From Agriterribacter sp044223805 (GTDB lineage Bacteria; Bacteroidota; Bacteroidia; Chitinophagales; Chitinophagaceae), in assembly GCA_044223805.1 (NCBI GenBank), contig JBGALP010000001.1, positions 1 to 64,000 of the forward strand: a stretch of DNA of 64,000 nucleotides, read 5' to 3'. How positions within the stretch are numbered: position 1 is the stretch's first letter; each line of letters begins with the position of its first letter. Shown here piece by piece: positions 24,843-33,910 of the stretch. The notes under the pieces were generated by a model. It had not been told where the DNA came from. It did no database searches and saw nothing but the letters and a program-made list of their open reading frames with translations. Position numbers and translations under genes: made by a program.

Positions 24843-26210
24843 TTAGTATCCTGGATTTTGTGTGAGTGTCGGGTTTAACCTTATTTGATTTTGTGGAATG
24901 GGCCATAATGTGTCAGTGGCTTGCCATGTTGAAGGTTTAAGCATCCCAAGAATATTATTGGCCCGGCCGGTCCTTTTTAGATCAAACCACCGGTGTCCCC
25001 ATTCAGCGAATAACTCCGTCCTTCGTTCCTGTTCGATAGCCACAAGAAGAGCCGCCTGGGTATTCGCTACTGTATTTGACAAGCCAGCCCTGTTCCGAAT
25101 TAAATTGATGTCACCTACCGATCCCTGTATATCATTCAACTGCGCTTTTGACTCAGCCCTGATAAGATATTGTTCAGCCAGCCTTAAGACAACATAATAT
25201 TCTTTTAACGTCGAGCCAGTTGGCACCTTATATTTAGCAGGATAATATAATGACTGGTTTGAGAAGACCCTTGCGGTAGCCCAGCTTGTTTTCCTTTGAT
25301 CATTAGGTTCAAAGGCATTCAAAAGAGAATTGGTCAGCAGAAAAGTTGGGGTAGAATAATTGCTTGCAGGCAGTATATAATAACCTTCATACGTATTACG
25401 ATTAGGATTCACTTCCTTTAATTGCCAAATTGTTTCATTACTGTTTACCAAAAAAACTGAATCTAAATCACCGTTAAGACTGTAAGTGTTGGAATTAATG
25501 ACTTTACCGGCCTCAGTTGCTGCCTTTGTCCAATCCTTGAGATAGAGATATACCCTTGCAAGTAATGCAGTCGCCGCAAATTTGTTCGGCCTCACCCTCT
25601 CCTCAGTGGGATAGGTGGTGACAAGTTTAGATTCCGCATCTTTCAAATCTTCAATAATTTGGGAGTAAACCAGGGCAGCAGAAGTTCTTGGTATCGACTG
25701 GTTGACAGAATAATCTGAAGAAAGCACTAAGGGTACATCGCCAAATAGGTTGACAAGGTAGAAATTACAGAATCCCCGTATAAATTTTGCTTCCCCGATT
25801 ATCATTTGCTTTGTATCCGGAGAAAGAGTAGTTGAAGTATTCACTCCTTCAATACATTTGTTGGCTCCATAAATATATCTATAGGCAGGATTCCAAAACC
25901 ACGATTCGATATATGTATGACTGGCAGGTGATATTTGATTTGTCACGAACTCATCACGAAAGCTCGGCGTATAATAATATAATTCATCAGCAGACATTCC
26001 TGCAAACAAAGTGGTAAATCCATCAGAAAATTGCTGTGAATTATTCATCATTTCGCTGTATATCCCCGTGATGGATTTTGTTGCAGTGTTGTCATCGGTA
26101 AAAACAAATTCAGTTGTTAGCTGATCGACAGGGAGGGGGATTTCAACAAATTTTTTGCAGGAATGAAGAAAAAATATTGCCAGGAAGCCTATAAAATATT
26201 TCTTTAGCAT
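24843..26210 (-). CDS. SusD/RagB-type surface lipoprotein
   Basis: SusD proteins sit on the outer surface and form the lid over a SusC pore, binding the nutrient. This 455-residue protein has a lipoprotein signal (FLAIFFLHSCKKF, lipobox Cys at about 17) and the typical family blocks: an early FVFTDDNTATKSITGIYSEM, AATALLARVYLYLKDWTKAATEAGKVI (TPR-like), VVLRLAEQYLIRAESKAQL, INLIRNRAGL and the C-terminal ERRTELFAEWGHRWFDLKRTG. It lies 23 bp downstream of susC and 11 bp upstream of the tlpA-like pseudogene. The substrate is unknown; no carbohydrate-active enzyme genes lie nearby, so the ligand may be a peptide or metal complex. Confidence 0.95.
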   Translation of the reverse strand: MLKKYFIGFLAIFFLHSCKKFVEIPLPVDQLTTEFVFTDDNTATKSITGIYSEMMNNSQQFSDGFTTLFAGMSADELYYYTPSFRDEFVTNQISPASHTYIESWFWNPAYRYIYGANKCIEGVNTSTTLSPDTKQMIIGEAKFIRGFCNFYLVNLFGDVPLVLSSDYSVNQSIPRTSAALVYSQIIEDLKDAESKLVTTYPTEERVRPNKFAATALLARVYLYLKDWTKAATEAGKVINSNTYSLNGDLDSVFLVNSNETIWQLKEVNPNRNTYEGYYILPASNYSTPTFLLTNSLLNAFEPNDQRKTSWATARVFSNQSLYYPAKYKVPTGSTLKEYYVVLRLAEQYLIRAESKAQLNDIQGSVGDINLIRNRAGLSNTVANTQAALLVAIEQERRTELFAEWGHRWFDLKRTGRANNILGMLKPSTWQATDTLWPIPQNQIRLNPTLTQNPGY

Positions 26211-26233
26211 AAAATAATTCTTTAATTGAGATT

Positions 26234-29200
26234 TTAAAAAACAATTTGTACTCCAGTCACCAACATCCTCAATGGAGGCAATGACCTGGTACTTTGTGTC
26301 TCGGGGTCAAATCCTTTATACTTTGTAATCGTCAAAACATTTTGCCCTTCTAAGAATAATCGAATCTTCTCAATACCCTTCTTATTCAATACTGCTGAAG
26401 GAAGGGAATAAGAAATAGATAAATTTTTTAGCCGAATAAAGGAAGCATCAGTGAGAATGGCGCTTGACTGCCCCAACCGAAAAACTGCGATCCCCGCGGG
26501 GCTAAACGTTTGAGTATATCGCTCATACATGGCTTTGTCACCTGGCTTTTGCCACCTGTCGAGAACATTAACTGGTTGATTGTTCATGTCGCCTGCAAAG
26601 TCATAGGAGCTTGTAATAGGATCTATTCCCTTTTGTTGCCTGTATTCAAACAAAAAAAGCAGGTTCCAATTTTTATACGTGATGTTGTTTTGAAACCCTC
26701 CATAAAATTTTGGATCGGTGGTTCCTATATATACATAATCAGCTTGCGAAGGTGAAAAGGTGAGTTTACGGTTAATGTCATAAAACTGGTACACTCCGGT
26801 TGCCGTATCAACCCCGGCATATTCTGGACCGATATAAGCATTCAACGGCTTTCCAATAACGTACCTTGTAGAATAACTTGACGTTGCTAATCCGGGAAAA
26901 GAAGAAAGTCTGTTTTTTGATAAAGAAAAATTAAAGGAGCTGCTCCAATTGAAATTTCCGAGGCTAATATTATTCAGAGCCACCTGCAATTCTATACCCT
27001 CATTTTTTACAACACCTGGAAAATTTTGTAATACCGAAGGGAACCCTGTTTGACCTGGCAACAAATAATAAATAATTTGATTTTTACTTTTATTCCCGAA
27101 CCAGTCAACAGTAAACGACAGTTTGTTTCCCAAAAAAGCAAGGTCCATCCCTACGTCCGTCTTTTGGATTTGTTCCCACCCGTAATTGGCATTAAACAGT
27201 TTAGCAGGGAATAAAGAAGAGACTCCCTGGTACGGGTATTGGGTTGGCGAATAGGCGTCCAGATAATTGTAATTACCAATTAGGTCATTCCCGGTTATTC
27301 CATAACTCAATCTTAATTTGCCAAAACTTAAACCCGGAAGAGCACTTGCAATAAATTTCTCTTTGGAGAAAATCCATGCAAGCCCCGAAGCACCAAAATT
27401 TGTAAACCGGTTACCAGGCCCGAATCTTGAACTTCCATCGCGACGCGCTGTGAGGTTTATAAGATATTTCTCATCCCAATTAAAATTTAATCTTCCAAAC
27501 ACTGCATTGTAGCGGTAAATCTGTGAACTATTCCTGGTTTCTAAGTCGTGTGCACCTACAGTGGAACCAAGAAGATTGTCATTGGTATAGCCGGTTCCTG
27601 AAATGGAGGTTTGATATCCTGAGTTGGCCTGCCAGGTGACGCCAACAAGAGATTGAAAAATAGCCTTTTTACCAATTTTGAAATCATAATTAAGCTGGGG
27701 CTCCGCAATCCAGCTTTTGATCTGATTTGTGCCAAAAAAAGAATATCCTGTTGGTAGAAAGGATGGATCTTGGGACGCTATTGGCACCTTATCAGTTTCG
27801 TTCGCAAACAACTGGTTATATCCCAAATTCAATTTTAATTTGACTTGCCGGAATATTTCATAATCCAATACAACATTGGAGGTGAGCCTATCAGTTATCA
27901 CTTTATATTTTCTATACACATCTGAAAGAGGGTTTACAAATGAAAAGCCACCGTTGCCCCAATTGAGATGCCCGAGCGAATCATATAGATTTGGAATTGT
28001 CGGAGAGAGGTTAACAAATTGAGTTAGGTCTTCGCGGATGAGATCGTTAATATCGGTTGCATAGCTACTGACCAAGCTAATGCTTAGTTTATTATTATCT
28101 GACCGGTGCGAAATCGCAAAATGAACACTGCCTCGGCGATCAGCTCCATTACCCGGGAATACGGTTGATTCCCGATAATAATTTCCACTTGCTGAAAAAT
28201 TTGTCCTGACACTGCCTCCGGATATTTGAAATTGCATTTTGTCAGTATGCGCGACCCCACCGATCAAGATTTTCTTAAGGTCGGTATATCTTGTAGTGTC
28301 CCACACAAGGAAATCGTAAGCACTGGAAAGATCGGGTATTTGACCATCGTTTTTAAATGCTTCATGTCTCATTGCAAGAAATTGGGGGGTATTCATATAC
28401 TGCATGGTTCTTGTAACCTTTCCCCAACCCGAATAAAAATTTACATCTACTTTGGTCTTACCCGCTTTGCCTTTTTTTGTTGTGATAAGAACTACTCCAT
28501 TTGCCCCTCTGCTGCCATATATGGCGGTGGCATCAGCATCCTTTAATATCTCAATACTTTCAATGTCTTCCGGATTCAGGGTATTGAACGGGCTGGCGGC
28601 ATTTATCCCGCTTCTTTGCGTTAAAACATCAGCATCATTAAGAAAAGGAGCGCCATCAATTATATAAAGGGGACTATTGCCACTTTGAATCGAATTTTGT
28701 CCACGGATTCTAACTGTAAAATTGGACCCCGGCAGTCCATTACCCTGGCTGATTAATAATCCGGGCACCCTCCCCTCCAGCGCAGCAATAGGATTAGAGA
28801 CAGGTTGAACACCAATGTCTGCCGCAGTCACTTTATCAATGCTGCCGGTGTTTAAGCGGCGACTTGAATTATAATATCCTCTAATAATGGTTTCCTCAAG
28901 GATTGCAACTTTCGCGTGCACGGTCACTAAAATATAGGGCTGATTACCGACAGCCAGTTCCTCCGAAACAGTTCCAACTCCGCTAACAAGTAAAATGACA
29001 TTCATTGGGGCATTAAAAAATATAAACTCTCCATTGCCGTCGCTTGCAGTCATTAATGACGTGTATTTAATGGCTAACGTGATGCCTGGAACGGGTTCGC
29101 CTTGCTCATTAACAACCTTGCCCCTTAATTCCCGAAACTGGGATGCTGGTTTTTCAACAATTTTCTTCCTGATAACAATATGCTTCCCCTCCATTGTATA

Positions 29201-29476
29201 ATCAAGAGGCTGTTGTTTGAAGCATAATTTAAGAACGCTGTCAATAGAAACATTGCTTACTGTAAAAGACACTGGTACAGACCTGGCTAACAGTTCCTCT
29301 GTGTAAATGAATTGATAGTCGCTCCGTTGTTCAATTTGGGAGAAAACAGTGGACAGTGGTGTCCGTTGGAACGAGAAGGAGAAGCTTTGTCCTGCTGCAC
29401 ACAGGGATACAAAAAGGAAAACTAATAGTAACAGTTTTCGCAAGTAATGGGTGCTGAAGTTTGAAACCAAAAGCAT
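26234..29476 (-). CDS. SusC/RagA-type TonB-dependent transporter with STN domain
   Basis: The 1080-residue outer-membrane protein starts best at ATG 29476, since an upstream TTG at 29536 falls in a hairpin. It has a signal peptide ending near CAAGQ, an STN signalling domain (about 32-100, FQRTPLSTVFSQIEQRSDYQFIYT), a carboxypeptidase-like domain (LRGKVVNEQGEPVPGI), a plug with VRIRGQNSIQSGNSPLYIIDG and LKDADATAIYGSRGANGVVLITTKKG, and a beta barrel. The STN domain means it can signal to the FecR/ECF-sigma pair encoded just upstream. TonB box and barrel look intact. Presumed to import an unknown ligand with SusD. Confidence 0.96.
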   Translation of the reverse strand: MLLVSNFSTHYLRKLLLLVFLFVSLCAAGQSFSFSFQRTPLSTVFSQIEQRSDYQFIYTEELLARSVPVSFTVSNVSIDSVLKLCFKQQPLDYTMEGKHIVIRKKIVEKPASQFRELRGKVVNEQGEPVPGITLAIKYTSLMTASDGNGEFIFFNAPMNVILLVSGVGTVSEELAVGNQPYILVTVHAKVAILEETIIRGYYNSSRRLNTGSIDKVTAADIGVQPVSNPIAALEGRVPGLLISQGNGLPGSNFTVRIRGQNSIQSGNSPLYIIDGAPFLNDADVLTQRSGINAASPFNTLNPEDIESIEILKDADATAIYGSRGANGVVLITTKKGKAGKTKVDVNFYSGWGKVTRTMQYMNTPQFLAMRHEAFKNDGQIPDLSSAYDFLVWDTTRYTDLKKILIGGVAHTDKMQFQISGGSVRTNFSASGNYYRESTVFPGNGADRRGSVHFAISHRSDNNKLSISLVSSYATDINDLIREDLTQFVNLSPTIPNLYDSLGHLNWGNGGFSFVNPLSDVYRKYKVITDRLTSNVVLDYEIFRQVKLKLNLGYNQLFANETDKVPIASQDPSFLPTGYSFFGTNQIKSWIAEPQLNYDFKIGKKAIFQSLVGVTWQANSGYQTSISGTGYTNDNLLGSTVGAHDLETRNSSQIYRYNAVFGRLNFNWDEKYLINLTARRDGSSRFGPGNRFTNFGASGLAWIFSKEKFIASALPGLSFGKLRLSYGITGNDLIGNYNYLDAYSPTQYPYQGVSSLFPAKLFNANYGWEQIQKTDVGMDLAFLGNKLSFTVDWFGNKSKNQIIYYLLPGQTGFPSVLQNFPGVVKNEGIELQVALNNISLGNFNWSSSFNFSLSKNRLSSFPGLATSSYSTRYVIGKPLNAYIGPEYAGVDTATGVYQFYDINRKLTFSPSQADYVYIGTTDPKFYGGFQNNITYKNWNLLFLFEYRQQKGIDPITSSYDFAGDMNNQPVNVLDRWQKPGDKAMYERYTQTFSPAGIAVFRLGQSSAILTDASFIRLKNLSISYSLPSAVLNKKGIEKIRLFLEGQNVLTITKYKGFDPETQSTRSLPPLRMLVTGVQIVF

Positions 29477-29525
29477 AGCTTTGTTTTGTTTGGGTTTAAC
29501 AATGATCGTTTCCGCGATATAATTG

Positions 29526-29568
29526 GGATAACCCAAACGCCGCCGGGAAGTGTTACCGCACTACCCGG
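29526..29568. promoter_or_regulatory. Hairpin pair between fecR and susC
   Basis: CCGGG (29543-29547) pairs with CCCGG (29564-29568) around inner AGTG/CACT (29549-29552, 29559-29562), a 9-bp stem with one mismatch and a 6-nt loop. On the minus strand a small TGGG/CCCA hairpin follows. T6 lies on the plus-strand side, so in the fecR-susC transcript this is not a standard terminator; it may stabilise or separate the susC message. Confidence 0.4.
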
Positions 29569-29585
29569 TTTTTTATGGATTACCG

Positions 29586-30752
29586 TTAACGACTAACAAT
29601 AATGGTGTCACCTTCTATCTGAAAATGAACTTGCCCGGTTTCTTCAAGCAATTTTAATAAATGCGACACCGGAACGTTTCTGTCAATGGTGCCTGTAAAG
29701 TGATCGGTGACCTTATCCTTGTACACAATCTTAGCATCGTACCACCGCTCCACCATTCGCATCGCCTCATCAATTGTTGTATTCTTAAATTTGAATTGAT
29801 TCTTAGTCCATGCAATGAAGGGCGAAGTATCTATCGTGGAAACAGACCACTTGTTCGCATTTATTGCAATTTGTTTTCCGGGCTCAAGTAGTTCCGTTCT
29901 CGATTGATTGCTTACTTTTATTTTTCCTTCTGTGAGTGTAACTCTTAAATCATTTTCGTTGGCGTAAGCATTTATATTGAAAGCCGTACCCACTGCAGTT
30001 ACCTCAATACCATTTACAGAAACAATAAATTGATGGATAGCGTCTTTAGCCACTTCAAAATAAGTTTCACCTGTTACAGTTACCCGGCGTTCATTACCGG
30101 TAAATCGGGTAGGGTAACGAATAGAAGAAGCCGAATTAACCCATGCTTTGCTACCGTCTGGTAAAACAAGTTTATAAAAACCCTTACGGGGTATTGCTAT
30201 CTCGTTATATTCCGGCGCATTATCAGTATTTGTATAAACGGCAACACCATTTTCTATTCTCACTTCCCGGTTAATTACGGTATCTTTTACATTAGTGAGA
30301 ATGATTTGCTTTCCATTGGCAAGGATAAGCGTGGCTGCATCCTGCCCTGGTGCTATGTCTGCAGGTTTATTCACCGTGATTACAGGAGGGTGCGCACCTT
30401 TTTGAAAGGCAAGGAAATAACCTCCCACACCCAATAGTATTACAATGCTGGCAGCGGCTGCGTATTTCCAGATGGATACCACTTTTAATGGCTTTGAAAA
30501 CCGTAACCTCTGCTTGACTTCCTTCAGGCTTCGTTCTGTATCCCGTTCGGAATACCATTTCATAAAACCATCCACCGTTTCTTCATCCGTTAGATCTTCA
30601 AAAATCTGCATATTATGATCGCTTTCAAGTATCCAGTTTTCCAGTTCGGCTTCCTCTTCCTCGGAGATATCTTCCTGGATGAAATGACCGATCAGGTAAG
30701 CGATGCGAAAATTTCTTTCAAGTTCCTCTTGGTATGGTACCAGAGCTTTCAT
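29586..30752 (-). CDS. FecR-family anti-sigma factor
   Basis: FecR proteins hold an ECF sigma factor inactive until the partner transporter signals through its STN domain. The 388 residues have a cytoplasmic N-terminal part (about 1-90), one membrane span (about 95-113, YAAAASIVILLGVGGYFLAF), and a periplasmic FecR domain (KGFYKLVLPDGSKAWVNSASSIRYP, VTGETYFEVAKD, VTAVGTAFNINAY) ending in a DUF4974-type region (IDEAMRMVERWYDAKIVY). It lies between the sigma gene and susC, the standard order. Confidence 0.95.
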   Translation of the reverse strand: MKALVPYQEELERNFRIAYLIGHFIQEDISEEEEAELENWILESDHNMQIFEDLTDEETVDGFMKWYSERDTERSLKEVKQRLRFSKPLKVVSIWKYAAAASIVILLGVGGYFLAFQKGAHPPVITVNKPADIAPGQDAATLILANGKQIILTNVKDTVINREVRIENGVAVYTNTDNAPEYNEIAIPRKGFYKLVLPDGSKAWVNSASSIRYPTRFTGNERRVTVTGETYFEVAKDAIHQFIVSVNGIEVTAVGTAFNINAYANENDLRVTLTEGKIKVSNQSRTELLEPGKQIAINANKWSVSTIDTSPFIAWTKNQFKFKNTTIDEAMRMVERWYDAKIVYKDKVTDHFTGTIDRNVPVSHLLKLLEETGQVHFQIEGDTIIVSR

Positions 30753-30849
30753 AACAAAAATTTATTAGACGAAGTTCTTAATAATATAATCCGGAAAGGA
30801 CAGAAAACCGGACATACGAATGCCGTATTTTTTTTTTACAATTAATTAA

Positions 30850-31386
30850 TCAAAGTGAAATTTTTATTTTCCGAAGTGCTATAACGGCCCGGAGGCGCTG
30901 GCGGATAACCGTGTCTGGTTCAATATTGAGTTGCGTGGCAATTTCTTTATTCGATTTCCCTTCCAGGTAATAAAGACGGATTATTTGTTGCAGGGCAGGC
31001 GAAAGCAAATCTATTAATTGATACAGTTCCCTGGCTGTTTCAGCCGCTATAACAGTTTCTTCAAAACTGGGTTCTTCACTCGCTTGCTTGGTTACTTTTA
31101 CTTTTCGCTGCTGCCTTTCAAGATGCTTCAGGCACTGGTTCCGCACTGACGTATATAAATAGCTTTTAATGGCAGTTATATGGCTAAGGCGGTCACGGCG
31201 TTTCCATAACAATACAAAGCAGTCCTGTACAATATCCTCTGCCGTATCGGCGTCCAAAACAATACGATTGGCAAAATAGGTAAGGGAAGGAAAGAGTTCA
31301 CGGTACAGGCAGTCAAAAGCAGCCTCCTCTCCATGTTGGAAGGAGTTAAGAAATAAGGGGTCCTGTGTTCCGTTCAGCCGAAGCAA
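30850..31386 (-). CDS. ECF RNA polymerase sigma factor
   Basis: The 178-residue sigma-70 family protein has region 2 (FDCLYRELFPSLTYFANRIVLDADTAEDIVQDCFVLLWKRR, about 24-64) and region 4 (LSPALQQIIRLYYLEGKSNKEIATQLNIEPDTVIRQRLRAVIALR, about 127-172). It should direct transcription of the downstream susC/susD operon when released by FecR. The start appears to be TTG at 31386; no in-frame ATG exists between it and the upstream stop. A long inverted repeat lies 84-189 bp upstream. Confidence 0.92.
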   Translation of the reverse strand: MLRLNGTQDPLFLNSFQHGEEAAFDCLYRELFPSLTYFANRIVLDADTAEDIVQDCFVLLWKRRDRLSHITAIKSYLYTSVRNQCLKHLERQQRKVKVTKQASEEPSFEETVIAAETARELYQLIDLLSPALQQIIRLYYLEGKSNKEIATQLNIEPDTVIRQRLRAVIALRKIKISL

Positions 31387-31469
31387 TATAACAATACAAT
31401 GTTGACATTATCGGGGAGTCTTTTTACGTGTGGATTCTATTCAAAAAGATGGCGCGGAACTCCACTTAC

Positions 31470-31575
31470 TGTACTGAGGTCGTAGGAGACCCTGACACTA
31501 ATAAGGGAGCCCACGCCAAAACGTGAGCTCTTGCTTATCATCTTGTGTCATCGAAATTTCCTACGTTTCAGTACA
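31470..31575. repeat. Rod-like nested inverted repeat (candidate structured RNA or MITE)
   Basis: Arms pair along about 106 bp: TGTACTGA (31470-31477) with TCAGTACA (31568-31575), CGTAGGA (31481-31487) with TCCTACG (31559-31565), TGACAC (31493-31498) with GTGTCA (31545-31550), ATAAG (31501-31505) with CTTAT (31534-31538), and GAGC-c-CACG (31507-31515) with CGTG-a-GCTC (31522-31530), closing on a 6-nt loop. It lies in the 318-bp gap 31387-31704 between the divergent sigma and HTH genes. No flanking target duplication is seen. It could be a leader RNA, an sRNA or a small mobile repeat; the rest of the gap shows nothing else. Confidence 0.7.
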
Positions 31576-31704
31576 AGACTCAAAGCGAAAGCTTCAAATA
31601 AGTTAATTCAATATGAAGATTCGCAAATTAAAGGTAGTAAATATTATTCAATGAAGGGTTTAAGCCCTTCAAAATATTTTTCAAATCGTTTGACTTTTAA
31701 TTAA

Positions 31705-32073
31705 ATGGAAGCAAAGGATAGAAAAATATTACATATTAGGTTCGGTTTAGCATTACTAAATATTCTAAATGAGAGAAAGGAAATAGCTAACGCAAACAAA
31801 CTGGCGGGTACTAAAGATCACAAATTAGTATCAAGTTTACGCAAATTATCAGCAGCATCAGGCGTTGATTTTGGTACTGTTCAAAAAATATCTAAAGGAG
31901 ATCAAGGTTTTGAGTTTTTTACGTTTATTGATTTAATCGAGGCACTTGATCTTGATATGGTTTCATTTGGAAAATACTTTAATTCCATTACTGATCAGGA
32001 AATAAGAAAGTATCAGTCATTAATCCAAAAATCAAGGCAGGATAAACCATTAAAGAAGCCCAAAAAGAAATAG
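31705..32073 (+). CDS. XRE-like helix-turn-helix regulator
   Basis: The 122-residue protein has a Cro/C1-like helix-turn-helix region: LRKLSAASGVDFGTVQKISKGDQGFEFFTFIDLIEALDLDMVSFGKYF (about 44-92), which fits an XRE domain with the recognition helix at FGTVQKISKG. The C-terminus is Lys-rich (KKPKKK). It is divergent from the sigma gene and stands alone on the plus strand. Its target is unknown; the rod-like repeat upstream is one candidate. Confidence 0.72.
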   Translation: MEAKDRKILHIRFGLALLNILNERKEIANANKLAGTKDHKLVSSLRKLSAASGVDFGTVQKISKGDQGFEFFTFIDLIEALDLDMVSFGKYFNSITDQEIRKYQSLIQKSRQDKPLKKPKKK

Positions 32074-32130
32074 CCATTCTTACATTAAATATTCGGGAGT
32101 AAATAAGGTGTTCCTTGGGAGACGGATAAT

Positions 32131-32658
32131 TTATCTTTTTTGCAAAACCCACTTATCGCCTTGTAAAATGAAAGTAACAGTATGTTTGACCGGTTCATTA
32201 AGGTTCCTTGTCATTAATACAGCGAAGGGCGTTATATTCTTATAAGCAGTTGTGTAGTTGACAATCATTGAATTTTTGTCCTCACCGGAAGCGCTTGCTT
32301 TCACATCAGTTACGATTTCATCTGCAATCTTCACTTTCTGAATATCCAATCCTTTTTCCTTATCGTTTACCGGAATCAAAGAACGACTGGCAGCTTCCGT
32401 GAAAGTAATGAGAGGGCTACCAATATCCTTCAGCTTCTGTGTTTTCTGTATAACAACCATTCCGCTGGTCTCCAATCCCGCATCCAGTAATTTTTTTGCA
32501 TGTGCAGGATCGCTCCGGTATATTTCGTAATCAACAACTCTCGGATACTTTAATTCACTGTTTATGATTTGCAGTGCTTCCGTTTCTTTGAGAGCCGGTG
32601 CATTATTACAGCTACAAAATATTAGGACTGCAAACAACGTAATGGGAATCAGCTTCAT
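32131..32658 (-). CDS. Putative lipoprotein of unknown function
   Basis: The 175-residue protein has a lipoprotein signal (MKLIPITLFAVLIFCSCNN, lipobox around FCSC) and a mixed alpha/beta mature part with no recognised motif. KHTVTFILQGDKWVLQKR at the end looks like the closing strand of a small beta domain. It is 42 bp downstream of the AraC-type gene on the same strand, so the two may form an operon. Confidence 0.6.
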   Translation of the reverse strand: MKLIPITLFAVLIFCSCNNAPALKETEALQIINSELKYPRVVDYEIYRSDPAHAKKLLDAGLETSGMVVIQKTQKLKDIGSPLITFTEAASRSLIPVNDKEKGLDIQKVKIADEIVTDVKASASGEDKNSMIVNYTTAYKNITPFAVLMTRNLNEPVKHTVTFILQGDKWVLQKR

Positions 32659-32700
32659 GATATTTCAATTTTATGTTATTTAATCCGTTTAAAGGGTTTA

Positions 32701-33630
32701 TTAAAACCCCTTTCTTTTCTTCCGCCATTCCTTTGGCGTTATTTTGAACCGCTTTCTGAAAGCATTAATAAATCCCGGTAATGTCTGGTAACCTGCCAGG
32801 TCGGCAATTTCCTTTAATGGTTTATCGGTCTTCTCTAACAGTAACTGGATATGTTCCATTTTTCGTTGCATTAACCGGGGAAATATCCCAACGCCAAATA
32901 CTTTTTCATAATTCCTTTTCAAGGTCACGAAATTGGTTCCCAGTTTGCGGGCCAGTTCGGGAATGGTGATCTTGCCATCGAGGTTATCTGCCATGATGCG
33001 ATCGGCTTCATACATCTGGGCTATTTGAACGGGAGTTAGCTCTCCTGGCATTACTACCGGTAATGATACGGTATGCGAAAACAAAATATCCCGCACTTTA
33101 TTGGCATAATAAAAATTACGAAGCGATTCCTGGAAAGGGCATTTAAGTATCTCGTAAACCATCTCCAGCAAATCCCCGGGCACTGGTGCCGTTGTCCTGG
33201 GCATAAATGACTGATCAGAACCAATACTTGCCAATAGCTCCGGGGAAAAATGTACCGAAAAATAAATAGTGGATTCTCCAGCAAGGTGGTCACTTGCAAA
33301 TAGCGGTTGGTCAGTAAGATGATAGGTGCCGGGCACCATTTGAAAAGGCTGGCCTTCTTTTGGAATAATGGACAAATTACCGCTCAACGGTAGTTCCAAT
33401 CGCAACCAGTTGTCAGTTTCAGTCGTGATAATCCGCACCGCTTCAGTAAACTGAAATTGGCGGAGAGTGATGGTATAAAGCCTATGTTGATATATATGTA
33501 AAGAAAGGGCACACTCCGCCCTTTCAGCCTTGTATAAAGTGCTACCCGGGATTTTTAGCCCCTTAAATTTTCGTTTAGGCGACTCCTTCAAAAGTAAGTA
33601 GTCACCCGAGGACAGGCTTATTTGAATCAT
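32701..33630 (-). CDS. AraC-family transcription regulator
   Basis: The 309-residue protein has an N-terminal sensing region (about 1-200) and a C-terminal AraC DNA-binding domain with two helix-turn-helix units: ITIPELARKLGTNFVTLKRNYEKVFG (about 222-247) and KPLKEIADLAGYQTLPGFINAFRKRFKITPKEWRKK (about 270-305). It is the only classical transcription regulator next to the metal-resistance island. Its ligand is not evident and no metal-binding Cys/His cluster is seen. The 280 bp to the next gene (33631-33910) hold no clear feature. Confidence 0.93.
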   Translation of the reverse strand: MIQISLSSGDYLLLKESPKRKFKGLKIPGSTLYKAERAECALSLHIYQHRLYTITLRQFQFTEAVRIITTETDNWLRLELPLSGNLSIIPKEGQPFQMVPGTYHLTDQPLFASDHLAGESTIYFSVHFSPELLASIGSDQSFMPRTTAPVPGDLLEMVYEILKCPFQESLRNFYYANKVRDILFSHTVSLPVVMPGELTPVQIAQMYEADRIMADNLDGKITIPELARKLGTNFVTLKRNYEKVFGVGIFPRLMQRKMEHIQLLLEKTDKPLKEIADLAGYQTLPGFINAFRKRFKITPKEWRKKRKGF

Positions 33631-33910
33631 GGATCAATCGGAATTTCGGTCATCGGAAACTCTATTTGTTTATCAAAGTGAAATAATTGTTTCTCAAATT
33701 GTTTTACTATATAAACTGCTTGAAAAACATCATCTGGATTCTAATCTTGTGAATATTCAATAGTACATACCTCCAATTCTAATGTGCCTCAATTATTTTT
33801 TACAATATCCTTTCATTTGGCTGTTTACTTTCTTTGATAAAACTTTATTCCAAAGCGAGCTTCTCCTGGTATTCTTTTTGAACTACCGTTTATCCATCAA
33901 TTTGTTTTTT

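Noticed and set aside
32093..32106. TCGGGAGTAAATAA resembling one arm and flank of the 13-bp palindromes
   Set aside because: Only a half-site matches and it lies between two unrelated gene ends; probably chance.
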